DNA of 64,000 nucleotides, taken from the NCBI GenBank assembly GCA_963585895.1, contig OY757915.1:91144514-91208513 (forward strand). Reading direction: 5' to 3'. Numbering within the stretch: the stretch's first letter is position 1; each line of letters starts with the position of its first letter. The translations under genes and the position numbers were made by a program. This document shows positions 50,231-62,228 of the stretch, in pieces. Origin of the DNA: Sepioteuthis lessoniana (taxonomy: Eukaryota; Mollusca; Cephalopoda; Myopsida; Loliginidae). Below the pieces are notes generated by a model. That model saw only the letters and a program-made list of their open reading frames with translations, was not told the origin of the DNA and made no database searches.

Positions 50231-50880
50231 GGTTTTCAAAAATGATTATTATGGTTAATTTTATGTAAAGATGCATGCCACCATATGCGCAGATATACGC
50301 ATATAATTATGCGCGAGCGACAGCATATTCCCAAACATACTATCATTCAGAAGCACTCAAACGTAGGCACATATATACACAAACAAAATATCCTTCAAAC
50401 GAAAAGAAATAACAATGTTAATCGGACTTTTTTAGAAAACATTGGACGCCACTTACGTATATTCTATATGTGTGCTGTATGGCCATATTTGCATAGCACG
50501 TGTGTGCGCATGCAAATATGCATATTCATAAGCCGGCAGGGTTACGTCATCAAAATGACACCAACTAACATTCTTCTACTACAATCCAGCTGAATTTTAG
50601 GATTGTTTTTACATTGATTCAAATCGAAAAAAATTATCCTTCGATAATCTTTTTTAAAAATCCTTCAAGAAGATTGAAAAGGTTAATTTATACTGCTACT
50701 TGGAAGAGTAATCAAAGTAATCTTGTTCCAGAAAAAGGATTCTCAAAAATAATTAATGTCTCCAAAATTTATCCTTAAAATCCTTTATTGCCCCAGTAAA
50801 AATTGACCCCCACAAGCAAACCAAAACAAAAAATAAACAAAAAACAAAACTTTGTTACTTTTTGATTCTTATTAAAATTA
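50231..50880. other. no gene recognised
   Basis: A 102-codon frame at 50285-50593 has no recognised family. The sequence is otherwise AT-rich. Confidence 0.4.
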
Positions 50881-50884
50881 CTTA

Positions 50885-51095
50885 CTGGCGAGGGAATTGT
50901 TGACAAATGTGCTCAACTCCGACATCGTTGTAAGCGAATTTAAACTCCAGTAGCGCAATTACATTTACTTTTGGACTGATACCCTTATTCATGTCAACTG
51001 TTGGTTAAATAGTCCCTCCAGTCATCTCATACAAAGATAACTTTGGCATTAAATAACCCATGAAAGTTGATAAGCCGTTAAACAAAGAAACTAAA
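50885..51095 (+). mobile_element. SINE-1, old copy
   Basis: CATCGTTGTAAGCGAATTTA, CTCCAGTAGCGCAATTACAT, tail TTTGGCATTAAATAACCCA and AAACAAAGAAACTAAACC. Head degraded. Confidence 0.75.
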
Positions 51096-51124
51096 CCGGA
51101 TTTTTCTATCAGAAGCGCTCCTAA

Positions 51125-51344
51125 CATAACGATGATCGTGGTAGTAGATGAAAACAGCTAACCGAGTTCAAATCCTGGACGAGGCAGATTGCATTTCACT
51201 TCTCTCAAATGTCCTTAGGAAAGAAATGAATCTACCTTATCTCCCCACCCTCAGCTATGAATAAATAGTAGGTCTGACTGTTTAGGCAACCAGCCTAAGA
51301 GAAGGAAAACTCTGAATTTAAGCCGGCTTTAATCTGCTAAAAAA
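51125..51344 (+). mobile_element. SINE-2, old copy
   Basis: CCGAGTTCAAATCCTGGACG (box B), GATTGCATTTCACTTC, CTAAGAGAAGGAAAACTCTG, tail lost. Lies between two SINE-1 copies in the same orientation. Confidence 0.75.
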
Positions 51345-51565
51345 ACTGAATGGTGTAAGTGTTATTAGACAGTGGCCTCAAAGTAAGCGAGTTCGAACTC
51401 TAGTCACTCTATTCCGTTCTCTTTTGGACTAATACTCTTTAAAAAATATGAACCCGCTTATTTCCTAAGCTATGGATTGCATAGTATCACTGCTGTTATT
51501 CTACAAGGATGGCTTTGGCATTAAATAACCCACGAAAGTTGATATTCAATTAAGCAAAGAAATCT
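51345..51565 (+). mobile_element. SINE-1, old copy
   Basis: TGAATGGTGTAAGTGTTATT, AGTAAGCGAGTTCGAACTCT (box B region), TATTCCGTTCTCTTTTGG, tail TTTGGCATTAAATAACCCA. Confidence 0.75.
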
Positions 51566-51599
51566 GGGTAAATTATTACAATCATATTATATATTAGAG

Positions 51600-52025
51600 C
51601 CATCCCAGCTGTTACTGTGTCAATACTACTGTATGAATGCATCACATGGACAGTAACAAAGCGTACCGAAGAAAAAGCTACTTGGGAACTACACAAGAAC
51701 GCAACAAACTGTTTTAAACAAATCCTGGATGCAGCACCCCAGGAGACAATTGCTGTATGGTCACTTACCTCCTATCACCAAAATCGTCCAAGTTAGACGA
51801 ACAAGACATGTGGGTCACTGTTGGAGAAACAAGGACGAACTCAGAAGTACTTCTATGGACTTGGACGGGTCAATGTTGGCTGATCAGCAAAAACTTATTT
51901 ACGTCAGGTCTTCGGTGACATAGGATGCACTTTGGAAGACCTGTCCTGGCGATGGATGATAGGGGCGGATGGGGAGAGAGATTGAGTCTGGGAAATCCGC
52001 TCCGTCAGCGCGACTCGATGATGAC
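51600..52025 (+). mobile_element. LINE-alpha copy 14, old subfamily
   Basis: CCCAGCTGTTACTGTGTCAA, GAATGCATCACATGGACAG, ACAAATCCTGGATGCAGCAC, GACATGTGGGTCACTGTTGG, GATGGATGATAGGGGCGG. Tail GACTCGATGATGACC. Frames broken. Confidence 0.78.
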
Positions 52026-52589
52026 CATAATTTGTACATGATAATGATAATTTTTGTTCCTTTTTAGATGAAGCATTTTTTAATCATTATTGAATTTAAA
52101 TTCGTAAGATAATTTCTCGTTGATTTACCGGATAATCAACAATTTCTTTGCCCTGTTATTTTCCTTGTGTCAATTTAAACATTTAACATTCTTTGTTATG
52201 CATCGCTAATCAATACATTATTCTAATCTTTCTTCCTTTCTCACATTTCTTTCCTTTCGTCTCCTCATTTTTACTTCGTTCGTTTGTTCGCTTTTTCCTT
52301 CCTTCCTTCCTTCCTTCTTTCTTTCCTTTCTTCCTGCAGTTGTTAAATATTACGATCCAATATATTTATCCGTAATCTCATTTTTTTAGTCTCTTCATTA
52401 TTACCTCCAATCACTTCTTTCTTTCTTTCTTTCTTTCTTTCTTTTAATTCAGGTCTTTTATTCTATTCTGGTTTTCTACTTCTTTTGTTTGTTTGTTTGT
52501 TTGTTTCTTTTTTTCGTTCATTCTTTCTTTTATTTCATTCGTTTTTTTCTACTATTTTTCTTTGTTTGTTTCTTTCTTTCAGTAATTTT

Positions 52590-52629
<40 letters not shown>

Positions 52630-52680
52630 TTCTTCTTGTAAGCACTCCCAATGGAAGAATGTCTTCATCAAGTAAATATT
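52026..52680. repeat. AT-rich then polypyrimidine (CTTT)n
   Basis: (CCTT)n at 52297-52330, (CTTT)n at 52416-52445 and 52589-52632, (TTTG)n at 52486-52506. Resembles the 9.7-10.6 kb tract. Frames here are not genes. Confidence 0.85.
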
Positions 52681-53340
52681 ACAATTACTGATTTTTAATT
52701 ACAGATTTCCGCAAATAAGCACCATATTCAGGTGGTAACATGGTACGTTCCCTGTTATCAATAAAGGAGGGTTGCTGATTTGAAATTGAAAAAAAAAAAA
52801 AAAAAAGAAATTCGAAATAGAACATTCTTTTATATAGTACCGCAGACTTTTTCTAGCACACGTCTTGTCACTCCAAGAGAAAACTGCTATTTCTTCACTA
52901 ATATTTTCTCTGTAACTCAGTCTGGCATTTAAAGTCATTAAACTGACGTTTTACTTGATGCACTGTCTCTAAATACATAATTAAACTCTTTCCTAAGCGA
53001 TGTCTTAGCTGATCTTGCTTGACTTCTTTGTAAATACTACAAAGAAAATGCAAATTTTTTTCGAACACAGATTACAATCTTCCTTTTCCTCTGCTGTATA
53101 TTTGGCAATCCGTTTAAGCCAAATTGTTTATAACATTTCTGGCCGAATGTGAACGGAGTTTTCCTTCATCTGACAATAATTCATGGGTACAAATTGTAGA
53201 ATACGACGGATGAATGCGGATCCAACGATTCATTCTCAGCTCTTGTCAGACTTTGCTTGTTTGATCAGAACTCTGGCGTCGGTGAATACCGAGTAAATGT
53301 CTGCATTTCTTGGTAGAGAAAGTTTGAATGGAATAACTTT
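52681..53340. other. no gene recognised
   Basis: No repeat family recognised; possibly unique DNA. A poly(A) run lies at 52789-52806. Confidence 0.4.
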
Positions 53341-53379
53341 CCAGGTAGATAGATTGATATATTAGTTGGTTGGTAGACA

Positions 53380-53546
53380 GATACATAGGTTGGTAGGTAG
53401 GTAGGTATAATAAAATTGTGATTGAAGGATAGACAGGTAGACAGAAGTAGTCCATATTAGCAAATTGGAATAGATTGAATGATCGATCAACAGATTGATA
53501 GATAGATATGAATAAGCTAGAATAGATAGATAGATAGATAGATAGA
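53380..53546. repeat. left direct repeat beside mariner
   Basis: GGTAGGTAGGTAGGTATAAT, AAAATTGTGATTGAAGGATA, GAATGATCGATCAACAGATT, ATGAATAAGCTAGAATAGAT and a (GATA)n run. About 150 bp of this recurs at 54440-54601. Confidence 0.9.
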
Positions 53547-54439
<893 letters not shown>

Positions 54440-54601
54440 GGTAGGTAGGTAGGTAGGTAGGTATAATAAAATTGTGATTGAAGGATAGACTGGTAGACAG
54501 AGGTAGTCCATATCAAAAAATTGGAATAGATTGAATGATCGATCAGCAAATTGATAGATGGATATGAATAAGCTAGAATAGATAGATAGATAGATAGATA
54601 G
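54440..54601. repeat. right direct repeat beside mariner
   Basis: Second copy of the left direct repeat with a few differences (GATAGACTGGTAGACAGAGG, ATCGATCAGCAAATTGATAG). Its (GGTA)n is longer. A further (GATA)n follows at 54658-54680. Confidence 0.9.
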
Positions 54602-55384
54602 ATTGTGATCGAAGGATAGATAGTTTGGGCAGAAGTATTTTTGTGTGACAAATACATATGATAGATAGATAGATAGATAATAACTTAGAATCAAAATTTT
54701 TATTAAAATGAAAACATACATGAATGCAGGAAGTTAATATATAAGAAGAAAAGAAAAGAGACAGCTAACGAAAGAGAGACAGAGCGACAGAGGGACATAA
54801 ATAAAAACAAAGACAGAGACAGAGACAGTGGGGTCTAAGTTATAGTAAGAGATTGATGGATCGGAAGAGAAAAAGAGATCCTGAATTGAAGCCAGTCACC
54901 CACAGAGACAGCTACCTGAGCGCAACAGGTCTTATTGGCGCCATTACTTGCGTGCGTGTCGCTTAAAAGCAATATGGCGGCACGGGTGTCCAAGGTAGAG
55001 ATCGGCGCCAAACACGGAATGAAATCGTTAGTGAAATGTCACCATTCGGATATTGAAGATTAATCGATAATCTGTGAAGTTCATAGCTGAGTGTTCGACG
55101 AAGAAAGGAAAAAAGAAGGGAAGAAAAAGAGAAAGAAAAGTGAAGGCATATAGGAAGGATAAAAATGAATAGAAATGAATTACAACATGAATAAGATTTG
55201 TAAGAGAAAAAGAAATAAAAAGGAAAAAGAAATAAGCAAACGAAGGAGCTAAAGATAAAGAATGAATAGAAAAATACTTGGATAAAAAGAAAGAAAAGAA
55301 GAAAGAAGAATGAGAAAGAAAAGGTAAAGAAAAAAGTCAAGAAAATGGAAGAAAAGCAAAATAACCAATGCAGACTGAAGATGT
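54602..55384. other. purine-rich, no gene
   Basis: From 54740 on the plus strand is A/G-rich. A region at 54895-55080 is more mixed (CACCCACAGAGACAGC, GTGTCCAAGGTAGAGATCGG). No family recognised. Confidence 0.4.
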
Positions 55385-55386
55385 AA

Positions 55387-55441
<55 letters not shown>

Positions 55442-55665
55442 GTGATCAAAGAAAAAATCAAAAGAAAAAGAAAAGAACGAACTAATAAAGTTTAATCGAT
55501 TACAAGAAAAAGAGTTTGAAAGAACGAAAGAGATAAAAAGTAAACGAAAGAAGAAAAATATGAAAAACTGTAAAAAGAAGGAAATAATCAAATGCAATAA
55601 AGAAATTAGTGTCGATTGAAGAAAGAAAAAAAGAAAGAAAGAAAGAAAGAAAGAAAGAAATTTCC
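55385..55665. repeat. (GAAA)n arrays in polypurine DNA
   Basis: GAAA runs at 55387-55441 and 55626-55661 with degenerate purine sequence between. Frames rich in F and S on the minus strand are artefacts. Confidence 0.88.
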
Positions 55666-56335
55666 AGAAGCAGAAATGAAAAGAAGAAAAATAGTCACAA
55701 AGAAAACGAGGAAAATATAGTCATTCCTTGGATTTTTGCATCCAAAAGAAACAGAGGAGGAATAAGGAAGAGACTTCTTTTTAATTACTAAAATTTTTTA
55801 AAAAACAAAATTAAGACGCCAAGCTAAAAAATTTTAGAATATTGTTAATTGATAGATTACACATAATCTTCCCAACACGCAACCTGAAAAATGATTTGAT
55901 TTTTTTCCGAACTAACCAAATAGCAAATAAAAGAAATTGAATGACAAACAATTGATATATTTCTGTGCTTGCACGGACTTATATAATTCTTTATTCCAAC
56001 AAATTTCTTTAAACTTTTCTTTTACTGTTTTCTTGTTGTTATCAGTTTGGTGTAGAAAGCTTAGTGGATGACTTTACATATTTCCACCATTTTTCTTTTT
56101 CCACCATCTTTGTTTACTAACTATTTTTTCCGCTTCCCGATTTTTTTTTATCGTGTCCACCATTAATAGCTGTCACAGCCGATGGATGTTAAAACGCGAA
56201 ATATATTATTAAAGTGGCATGCATTTTTGTTTTGTTTTGTTTTATAATTATGTACGAATAACTTTTTCTTTTTCTTTTCTGTTCCCCAAACTTCATATTC
56301 TTAAAATGAGTGCTACTGCAAAGTTTTTGTGAAGA
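55666..56335. other. no gene recognised
   Basis: AT-rich. GCTGTCACAGCCGATGGATG and AAACGCGAAATATATTATTA at 56170-56210 might be a Penelope-like terminal scrap, but this is weak. Confidence 0.3.
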
Positions 56336-56337
56336 GT

Positions 56338-56580
56338 TCATATGGCTTTAAGTATTGCGATGTAATATTCACAATTCAATTTAACATCAGCCATTTGTTA
56401 AATAGTTAAATACTTTTAAGTATAGAAAATGATTAAATATCCCTGTTTGACTCATAAATGGGACCCTAACTTATACTACCACTCTGGGTCAGAGTAGACC
56501 TGGGAGTAATGGCAATAAAAGGATTTTACACATTTCCCTAAGCTCCAGAACAGGAGCCTCACCAACAGATAATTTAGAAT
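56338..56580 (-). mobile_element. TSE, 5' part and internal repeats
   Basis: GTTTGACTCATAAATGGGAC, CTACCACTCTGGGTC, AGACCTGGGAGTAATGGC and AGGAGCCTCACCAACAG on the minus strand, preceded by internal repeats. Confidence 0.72.
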
Positions 56581-56619
56581 ACGTGAGTAGTCATGAAGAT
56601 CTTGTTGAATGGTATATTT

Positions 56620-56826
56620 CTTATGTAGGGTGTCTCAATATATAGGGTTGGACCAAGTAATGGAGGCACCAGGGAAATTTTAAACAAATTTATTTCAATA
56701 TAGTTTTCTGATGACACCCTTCCCGTGAAATCCGGCTTTTTGCTACTCCCTTCAAAAAGTTTTGGAGAAAATTGAGTTCTCGTCATGGCCATTAATTTCG
56801 GCTGTAATTTTCGAAGCAGAATTGCT
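56620..56826 (-). pseudogene. Tc1 transposase N-terminal fragment
   Basis: The minus strand reads NSASKITAEINGHDENSIFS, KTF, stop, RE, stop, QKAGFHGKGVIRKLY. This is the second helix-turn-helix of Tc1 transposases ('SVSTKTVRRELHKAGFHGRxAIRKPL'). The outer part, GGGTGTCTCAATATATAGGG at 56629, may be element sequence but no terminal repeat is proven. The catalytic domain is absent. Confidence 0.75.
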
Positions 56827-57265
56827 CGAAATAGAACTGTTTTGACATCTAAACTGTGTACTTATGCTAAACTGAATTATCTGAAATAAAACTGTTTTGA
56901 TATTAACTCTGTGTTGCCTGGAGCAGTAGAATACAGCGACTCTGCAGAAGGGTAAGACTCCTCCCAATGAGTGTCCTGGATATGACACTAAACAATCTGA
57001 TGTTGAGGTTCCAGTAGTGGTGGAGATTTGGGGAATGCAGAGTACCCCTTCATTGCCATTGCTCCCAGGTCCACTCTGGCCCAGATTGGTAGCACCTGAT
57101 AGGGCTCTATCTATGGGTTAGATAGAACTAAACTGCATACTTATGCTAAAGTGAATTGTTTGAATTTGAAATGATTGACTAAACTGAATAGCTTGAAATA
57201 GAAATGTTTTTACAATTAAACTATGTACTTACATTTAAACTGCGTGCTAATAATAGACTGAATTG
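56827..57265 (+). mobile_element. TSE with preceding internal repeats
   Basis: 56827-56905 holds internal repeats (CTCGAAATAGAACTG, CTGAATTATCTGAAATAAAA). 56911-57265 holds the 5' blocks (TTGCCTGGAGCAGTAG, GAGTGTCCTGGATATGACAC, CAGGTCCACTCTGGCCCAG) and further repeats. The order repeats-then-5' end suggests two TSE units in tandem, as at 61.3-62.2 kb. Confidence 0.78.
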
Positions 57266-57440
57266 TTTGAAATTATTTCAAATATAGTTTTTTGATTACA
57301 AACTTCCCGTGAAATCCGGCTTTGTGCTACTCCCTTCTTACAGTTTTTGAGGAAACTGAGTTCTCGAGATGGTCATTAATTTCTGCAGTAATTTTCGAAG
57401 CTGTATTTTTGTCTAATTGATTTGCCGTTTTAATGAATTT
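57266..57440 (-). pseudogene. Tc1 transposase N-terminal fragment
   Basis: The minus strand reads NTASKITAEINDHLENSVSS, KTVRRE, stop, HKAGFHGKFVIKK. Same protein region as the fragment at 56620-56826 and better preserved. The two flank a TSE, so they may be one duplicated fragment. Confidence 0.78.
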
Positions 57441-58210
57441 GGATTAATTTCTTCTGATGATTCATGTAAAATAACAACAATTTTAGTAAAATAAGACGAG
57501 AAAGATTAATAACGAATAAAAAAAAATGTAGATAGCAAATGTTTGATGGTTTTATAGGAGTTTTAAAATCATGATACTAAGATTTGGTGTTTCTACTATT
57601 TTGTCCAACGTCTGTATATGGGACTCATGTGACTCCTCATTATTCAACTACTAATTATACTGTGTTGTTTATTGTTTCAACTTTGAATATAGTATTCTAT
57701 AATAACTGTTAATCCCCGACCACATTGACTTGGACAAGAGAGGAAAAATATTTAGCATCAGAAGTTACTTGGAAATAAAATCATTCAAAACTGTTTCAAA
57801 ATAGATGCAAGTCATTAATAGGAAAATGATTTATTACTGAGACAAGAAAGCCAAAAACAAATTGCATGTCCTGGAAGCTGATATAGAAACAATTAAAAAA
57901 AACATAGATTTGATATGTCCAGCACAAAGGATGCAGTTTTCACTGGACTTGTTCCAAATGAACATTGCCTTTGTCTCAGTAATAAATCATTATCATATCA
58001 ATTAGTTGCATCGAAAAGTGGAGAGTCAAAAATGTTCAGAAATTCTGAGAAACAAAATGGTAACGGGTGCAAACGTTTTCTTCCATTTTTTCTTTTTTTT
58101 TTTGATCGATTAATTTTAACTAATTTTACAAATGTAATGAATTGTCTCATTTTAATTTTTGTTTTGTGAATAAGAAGCCCGTAAGAATTGATAGACAGAT
58201 AGATCTAATT
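57441..58210. other. no gene recognised
   Basis: An 84-codon frame at 57915-58169 lacks recognisable features. AT-rich, possibly unique. Confidence 0.4.
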
Positions 58211-58214
58211 TTGA

Positions 58215-58408
58215 TTGGTTTGGTTTGGTTTCTTTGTTTAAAGGCATCTCAACATTTTTAGGTTATTTAATGCCTAAAGCCATTCTCCTAGAAGAACAGT
58301 AGTGGTACTATTTAACCCATAGCTGGGAGGGTAAGGGGGTTTATACCTTTCCCAAGGCTATTTGCCCGAAAGTGAACGTAATAGATCGACTAGAGTACGA
58401 ACTTCTAT
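58215..58408 (-). mobile_element. SINE-1, head lost
   Basis: Tail AAAGGCATCTCAACATTTTT, AAGAACAGTAGTGGTAC, CCCATAGCTGGGAGGG, ACCTTTCCCAAGG, GAAAGTGAACGTAATAG, CTAGAGTACGAACTT. The copy stops before box A, shortly before a SINE-2. Confidence 0.85.
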
Positions 58409-58426
58409 TTTTGACCTAATGTTAAT

Positions 58427-58719
58427 CCTATTTACCAACCCCTCCGCTCGGGCAGGATATGACACAAGGTCAATTTTTAAGCGGAGTTTAACAGGTTTGA
58501 ATTCAGAGTTTTCCTTCTCCTTGACTAGTTGCCTCACCAAGGCTGAAGAACTCAGTCTGTCCTACTATTTACCCATAGCTGGAGGAAGAATAATTGGATT
58601 CATACCTTTCGCAAGGGTATTAGTGCTATGTGAAATGCAATCATTCTCGTCCAGGATTTGAACTCGAGTCGCCGTGTTCATTTCCTACGACCATAACCAT
58701 TACACCACTGGCCCCTCCA
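58427..58719 (-). mobile_element. SINE-2, full length, 9-bp TSD
   Basis: Tail CCCCTCCGCTCGGGCAGG, CTTGACTAGTTGCCTCACC, GCTATGTGAAATGCAATC, CCAGGATTTGAACTCGAG (box B complement), CCATAACCATTACACCACTG (box A complement). AATGTTAAT at 58418-58426 and 58720-58728. Confidence 0.9.
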
Positions 58720-58749
58720 AATGTTAATAAATGGGAATGAGTATATCTA

Positions 58750-59735
58750 TTGGTTTGGTTTGGTTGGGTTGGGTTTATGGCATATTAACCTTTGTAGGTT
58801 ATCTAATACCAAATCCATTTCATACAAATAAACTGTTATATTTCAAGCAATTCAGTTTGGTATAAGTATAGTTTTTTGTTTACACTCAGTTAAATATCAC
58901 AACAGTTCTATTTCAAACAATTCAGTTTAGCATAAGCACAGTTTCAGTCTCAAAAATCAGTTCTGTTTCAAATAATTCAGTTTAGCATACAAAAATCTAT
59001 TCCATTTTAAACAACTCAGCATAAGTACCCAATTTAGGTCTTTTTGACCAATAGATGGGAGCTTATCAGGTGCTACCACTGCGGGTAACAGTAGACCTAG
59101 GAGTGATGGTAGTGAAGGAGTACTCCACATTCCCCAAAGCTCCACCATAACCGGAACATCACCATTAGTGTTGTGTATCACCCACCTTTTTCCACACAAT
59201 GAACTAGTCAATCTGCCATATATAGCAGTAGCTACTAATACCAGAGCAGACTAGAAGGTGAAGAGCAGCTTCTTATAGGAATAGTATTAGAGTGTTGGAG
59301 ACTGGAGATTGCACTAGATCACCTTACTTGCTACCGTAATAACGGAAGCTAATACTATCGTTGGACTATATCTTTATTCTGTATTCACTAATCCTATGTT
59401 CTTGTCTACTAATAGTCTCTCTATTGTATATACTTTCTCCTGAGGATATATCTCTATTTCCTCTCATATCGTGGTTTCTCCTTTATTTAGTATTACAAGC
59501 GTTCACTAATCCTATGTTCTTGTCTACTACTAGTCTCTCTATTGTATATACTTTCTCCTGAGGATATATCTCTACTTCCTCTCATATCGTGGTTTGTCCT
59601 TTATTTAATATTTCAAGCGTTCACCTACCAGAACACAACAATTAGATTGTTTAGTGTCATATCCTTGTTGGGAGGGCCTTACCCTTCTGCAGAGAAACAG
59701 TCAATGTATTCTACAGCCTCAGCCGACTGGGCAAA
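58750..59735 (-). mobile_element. TSE, complete, split by a solo LTR
   Basis: Tail GGCATATTAACCTTTGTAGG, about four internal repeats (TTCAGTTTAGCATAAGC), ATAGATGGGAGCTTATCAGG, GGTAGTGAAGGAGTACTCC, AAGCTCCACCATAACCGG, then the LTR. After it come GATTGTTTAGTGTCATATCC, GGGAGGGCCTTACCC and TTCTACAGCCTCAGCCGACT. Confidence 0.85.
59169..59640. mobile_element. solo LTR, 472 bp, with ATTAG TSD
   Basis: Ends TGTTGTGTATCACCC and GAACACAACA give an inverted TGTTGTGT/ACACAACA terminus. ATTAG is present at 59164-59168 and 59641-59645. Inside, a 118-bp unit (ACTAATCCTATGTTCTTGTC, CTTTCTCCTGAGGATATATC, CTCTCATATCGTGGTTT) is present twice, at about 59386-59503 and 59504-59621. No coding sequence; fossil of a family different from LTR-A. 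Confidence 0.82.
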
Positions 59736-59862
59736 GGTACATCTTCATCAAAGTATCTTCTTTTGCACGTGCGATTTATAATAGAAATATCAAGTGAAGA
59801 AAACGATGACGATCTTTACTTTAGAATAATAAAAAAGAATTTTATTTGATAAGGGATATAAG

Positions 59863-59912
<50 letters not shown>

Positions 59913-60139
59913 TAAATGTTAGTAAGCGATTGCTCAAAGATTATAAGAGATTTTTTAAGTGCTAGATGCACTCATTAAAATCTGAAATTGCAGTACGATC
60001 TTAATGTCAAGCACTTCCTATTATTTCGATTTATACTAGCGTAAGATGATCAGAGGGATTTGCATATTGTACGTGAAACTCAAATTCAAGGACACAGTTA
60101 AACATCGCGACTACTTTCCTATTTTACATTTTATATACG

Positions 60140-60171
<32 letters not shown>

Positions 60172-60290
60172 TAATCTCGGATATCTACGAACCATATATA
60201 TATATATATATATATATACAAGTTAGAACATCATAGACGTATATATATATATATATATATATATATACAAGCTAGGAGTTATTGACATAT
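59736..60290. other. unassigned with (TA)n arrays
   Basis: (TA)n at 59868-59908, 60139-60172, 60194-60220 and 60239-60267. The phrase ACAAGTTAGAACATCATAGA / ACAAGCTAGGAGTTATTGAC follows two of them. No gene. Confidence 0.6.
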
Positions 60291-60516
60291 GCTAATGGCC
60301 CAGGAGACCGGTGTTCTATTCCAGGTCGAGTCATACCAAATACTCAAAAAGTGGTACTTCATGCCGCCTTGCTTAGCAATCAGCATTATCAGGTAGTGAT
60401 CAAAGGTAAAGTGGAGCAATCTAGAGGAAGTAGTAGCACCATTCCCTACACCTCGTCGTAGTAGCTAATGAAAAGGGAGCTTCGGTCACCTTCTACTACG
60501 GTCACAAACTTTACTT
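60291..60516 (+). mobile_element. SINE-3, 5'-truncated
   Basis: GCTAATGGCCCAGGAGACCG, TGTTCTATTCCAGGTCGAG (box B variant), CATACCAAATACTCAAAAAG, tail GTCACAAACTTTACTTTT. Confidence 0.85.
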
Positions 60517-60524
60517 TTATTTAC

Positions 60525-60629
60525 TTATATATATATATATATAAATAAATACAGAAAATAAAAATATCTTCGTGGACCTTCTTATTCTAAAATATATCCT
60601 TATTCTTTCTTTGGACCTACAACAACCAT

Positions 60630-60640
<11 letters not shown>
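60525..60640 (-). repeat. arm of the 13.8-kb foldback family
   Basis: AAAAATATCTTCGTGGACCT, TCTTATTCTAAAATATATCC, TTATTCTTTCTTTGGACC and ACAACAACCATCTTTATATA match the left outer arm at 13822-13885 in inverse orientation, with (TA)n on both sides. A second copy shows that this is a dispersed family. Confidence 0.78.
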
Positions 60641-60663
<23 letters not shown>

Positions 60664-60880
60664 GCATGTGTGTATGTGTGTGTGTGTGTATGTGTGTGCA
60701 ATTTCGGATATCATAGTCAACGGCGCTTAATAACGATCAGTTTCACGCGCATGCATTCATCGAACCAACTGACCAGAAAGCATGGTTAACATTGTCAGTA
60801 GTATTCTAATTTGGATATAGATGCACTATCACCGATATTAAGCACTGCTTTCTAATAAATAGAAAAAAAGTGTATATATT

Positions 60881-60972
<92 letters not shown>

Positions 60973-60980
60973 TATATGCA
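60641..60980. repeat. (TA)n, (TG)n and (GA)n microsatellites
   Basis: (TA)n 60634-60660, TG-rich to 60700, (TA)n 60882-60904, (TG)n 60905-60953, (GA)n 60954-60972, with about 170 bp of unassigned DNA between. Confidence 0.88.
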
Positions 60981-61261
60981 TACATTTCTTTTCGTTAAGA
61001 GCAGGTTTGATCAACTACCACAAACGCCTTCAGCAAAAGCGAAACTACAGTATATTTGTTCTACATGTGACTTTGTAAATCACCAGTTAGTTAGACTATG
61101 CACTTGGATATAGACTTTAACGTTCCTTAGCCGATAGTTTTACAAGGGTGGAAAGTTTAAATGTCGCCTCTGTGGACGTAAATGTGGGTTGGAAACTGGG
61201 TTGAAAAGTACCTTCGTGCACATGGCCATGCAATGATGGCAATTTTAGTGTAATATTTGGT
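60981..61261. other. no gene recognised
   Basis: The plus strand has CTTCAGCAAAAGCGAAACTA, CTACATGTGACTTTG and GTTTAAATGTCGCCTCTGTG. A C2H2-like zinc-finger scrap was considered but no frame supports it. Confidence 0.35.
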
Positions 61262-61655
61262 TGCCAAGTCAGCTGGGGCTGTAGAATACACCAACTGCTT
61301 CTCAGTAGAGGGGTAACCCCCTCCCCAAACGAGTGTCCTGGATATAACACAAAAAATCTGATGGTGAGGTTCCAGTAATGCTGGAGCTTTTGGGAATGCG
61401 GAGTTATCCTTCATTTCCATCGCTCCTAGGTCCACTCTGGCCCAGAGTGGTAGCAACTGATAAGGGTCCTATCTATGGGTTAATTGAAATAAACCCTGGT
61501 TTGAGTTTACTGTTTTTTGCATTTAAACGGCGTATTTATGCTAAATTGAATTATTTAAAATAGAACTGTTTTGACATTTAAACTGCGTACTTAAGCTAAA
61601 CTAAATTGACATCTAAACTGAATTATCTGAAATAAAACTGTTTTGATTTTAACTT
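61262..61655 (+). mobile_element. TSE, first of a tandem pair
   Basis: CAAGTCAGCTGGGGCTGTAG, CCCCAAACGAGTGTCCTGG, TCTGATGGTGAGGTTCCAG, CAGAGTGGTAGCAACTGAT, then internal repeats. The 3' tail is missing; the next unit begins after GTGAATTGCCCTGTC. Confidence 0.82.
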
Positions 61656-61659
61656 GGTG

Positions 61660-62228
61660 AATTGCCCTGTCGGCTGGGGCAGTAGAATACACCGACAATA
61701 TGATGGTGAGGTTCTCGTGATGCTGGAGCTTTGGGAATGCGGAGTACTCCTTCATTGGCATTGCCCCCAGGTCCACTGTGGCCAAGAAAGGTAGCATATG
61801 ATAGGTTCCTATCTATGGGTTAAATGGAACACTTATGCTGAACTGAATTGTTTGAATTCGAACTGATTGACTAAACTGGATAGCTTGAAATAGAAATATT
61901 TTTGACAATTATGCTGTGTACTTACATTGAAACTGCGTGCTTATACTAAACTGAATTGTTTGAAATGGAGTTGTTTTTGACTTTGAAACTTAACTGAATA
62001 TTTTAATATAGAACTGCTATGACATGTGTGTGTAAACAAAATCTGTACTTATACTAAACTGAATTGCCTGAATTAGAACTGTTTGAATAAACTGAATAGT
62101 TTGTAATAGAAATGTTTTTGATAATCAAACTGTGTACTCAAGCTAAACCGAATTGTTTGAAATACAATTGACTATTTGCCTAAAAATGGATTTGGCGTTA
62201 GAAAACCTACAAAGTTTGATATGCCATA
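61660..62228 (+). mobile_element. TSE, second of a tandem pair, with tail
   Basis: CTGTCGGCTGGGGCAGTAG, an internal gap in the 5' blocks (ACCGACAATATGATGG), CCCAGGTCCACTGTGGCC, about eight internal repeats, and tail TTTGGCGTTAGAAAACC with TTTGATATGCCATATA. Confidence 0.82.
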
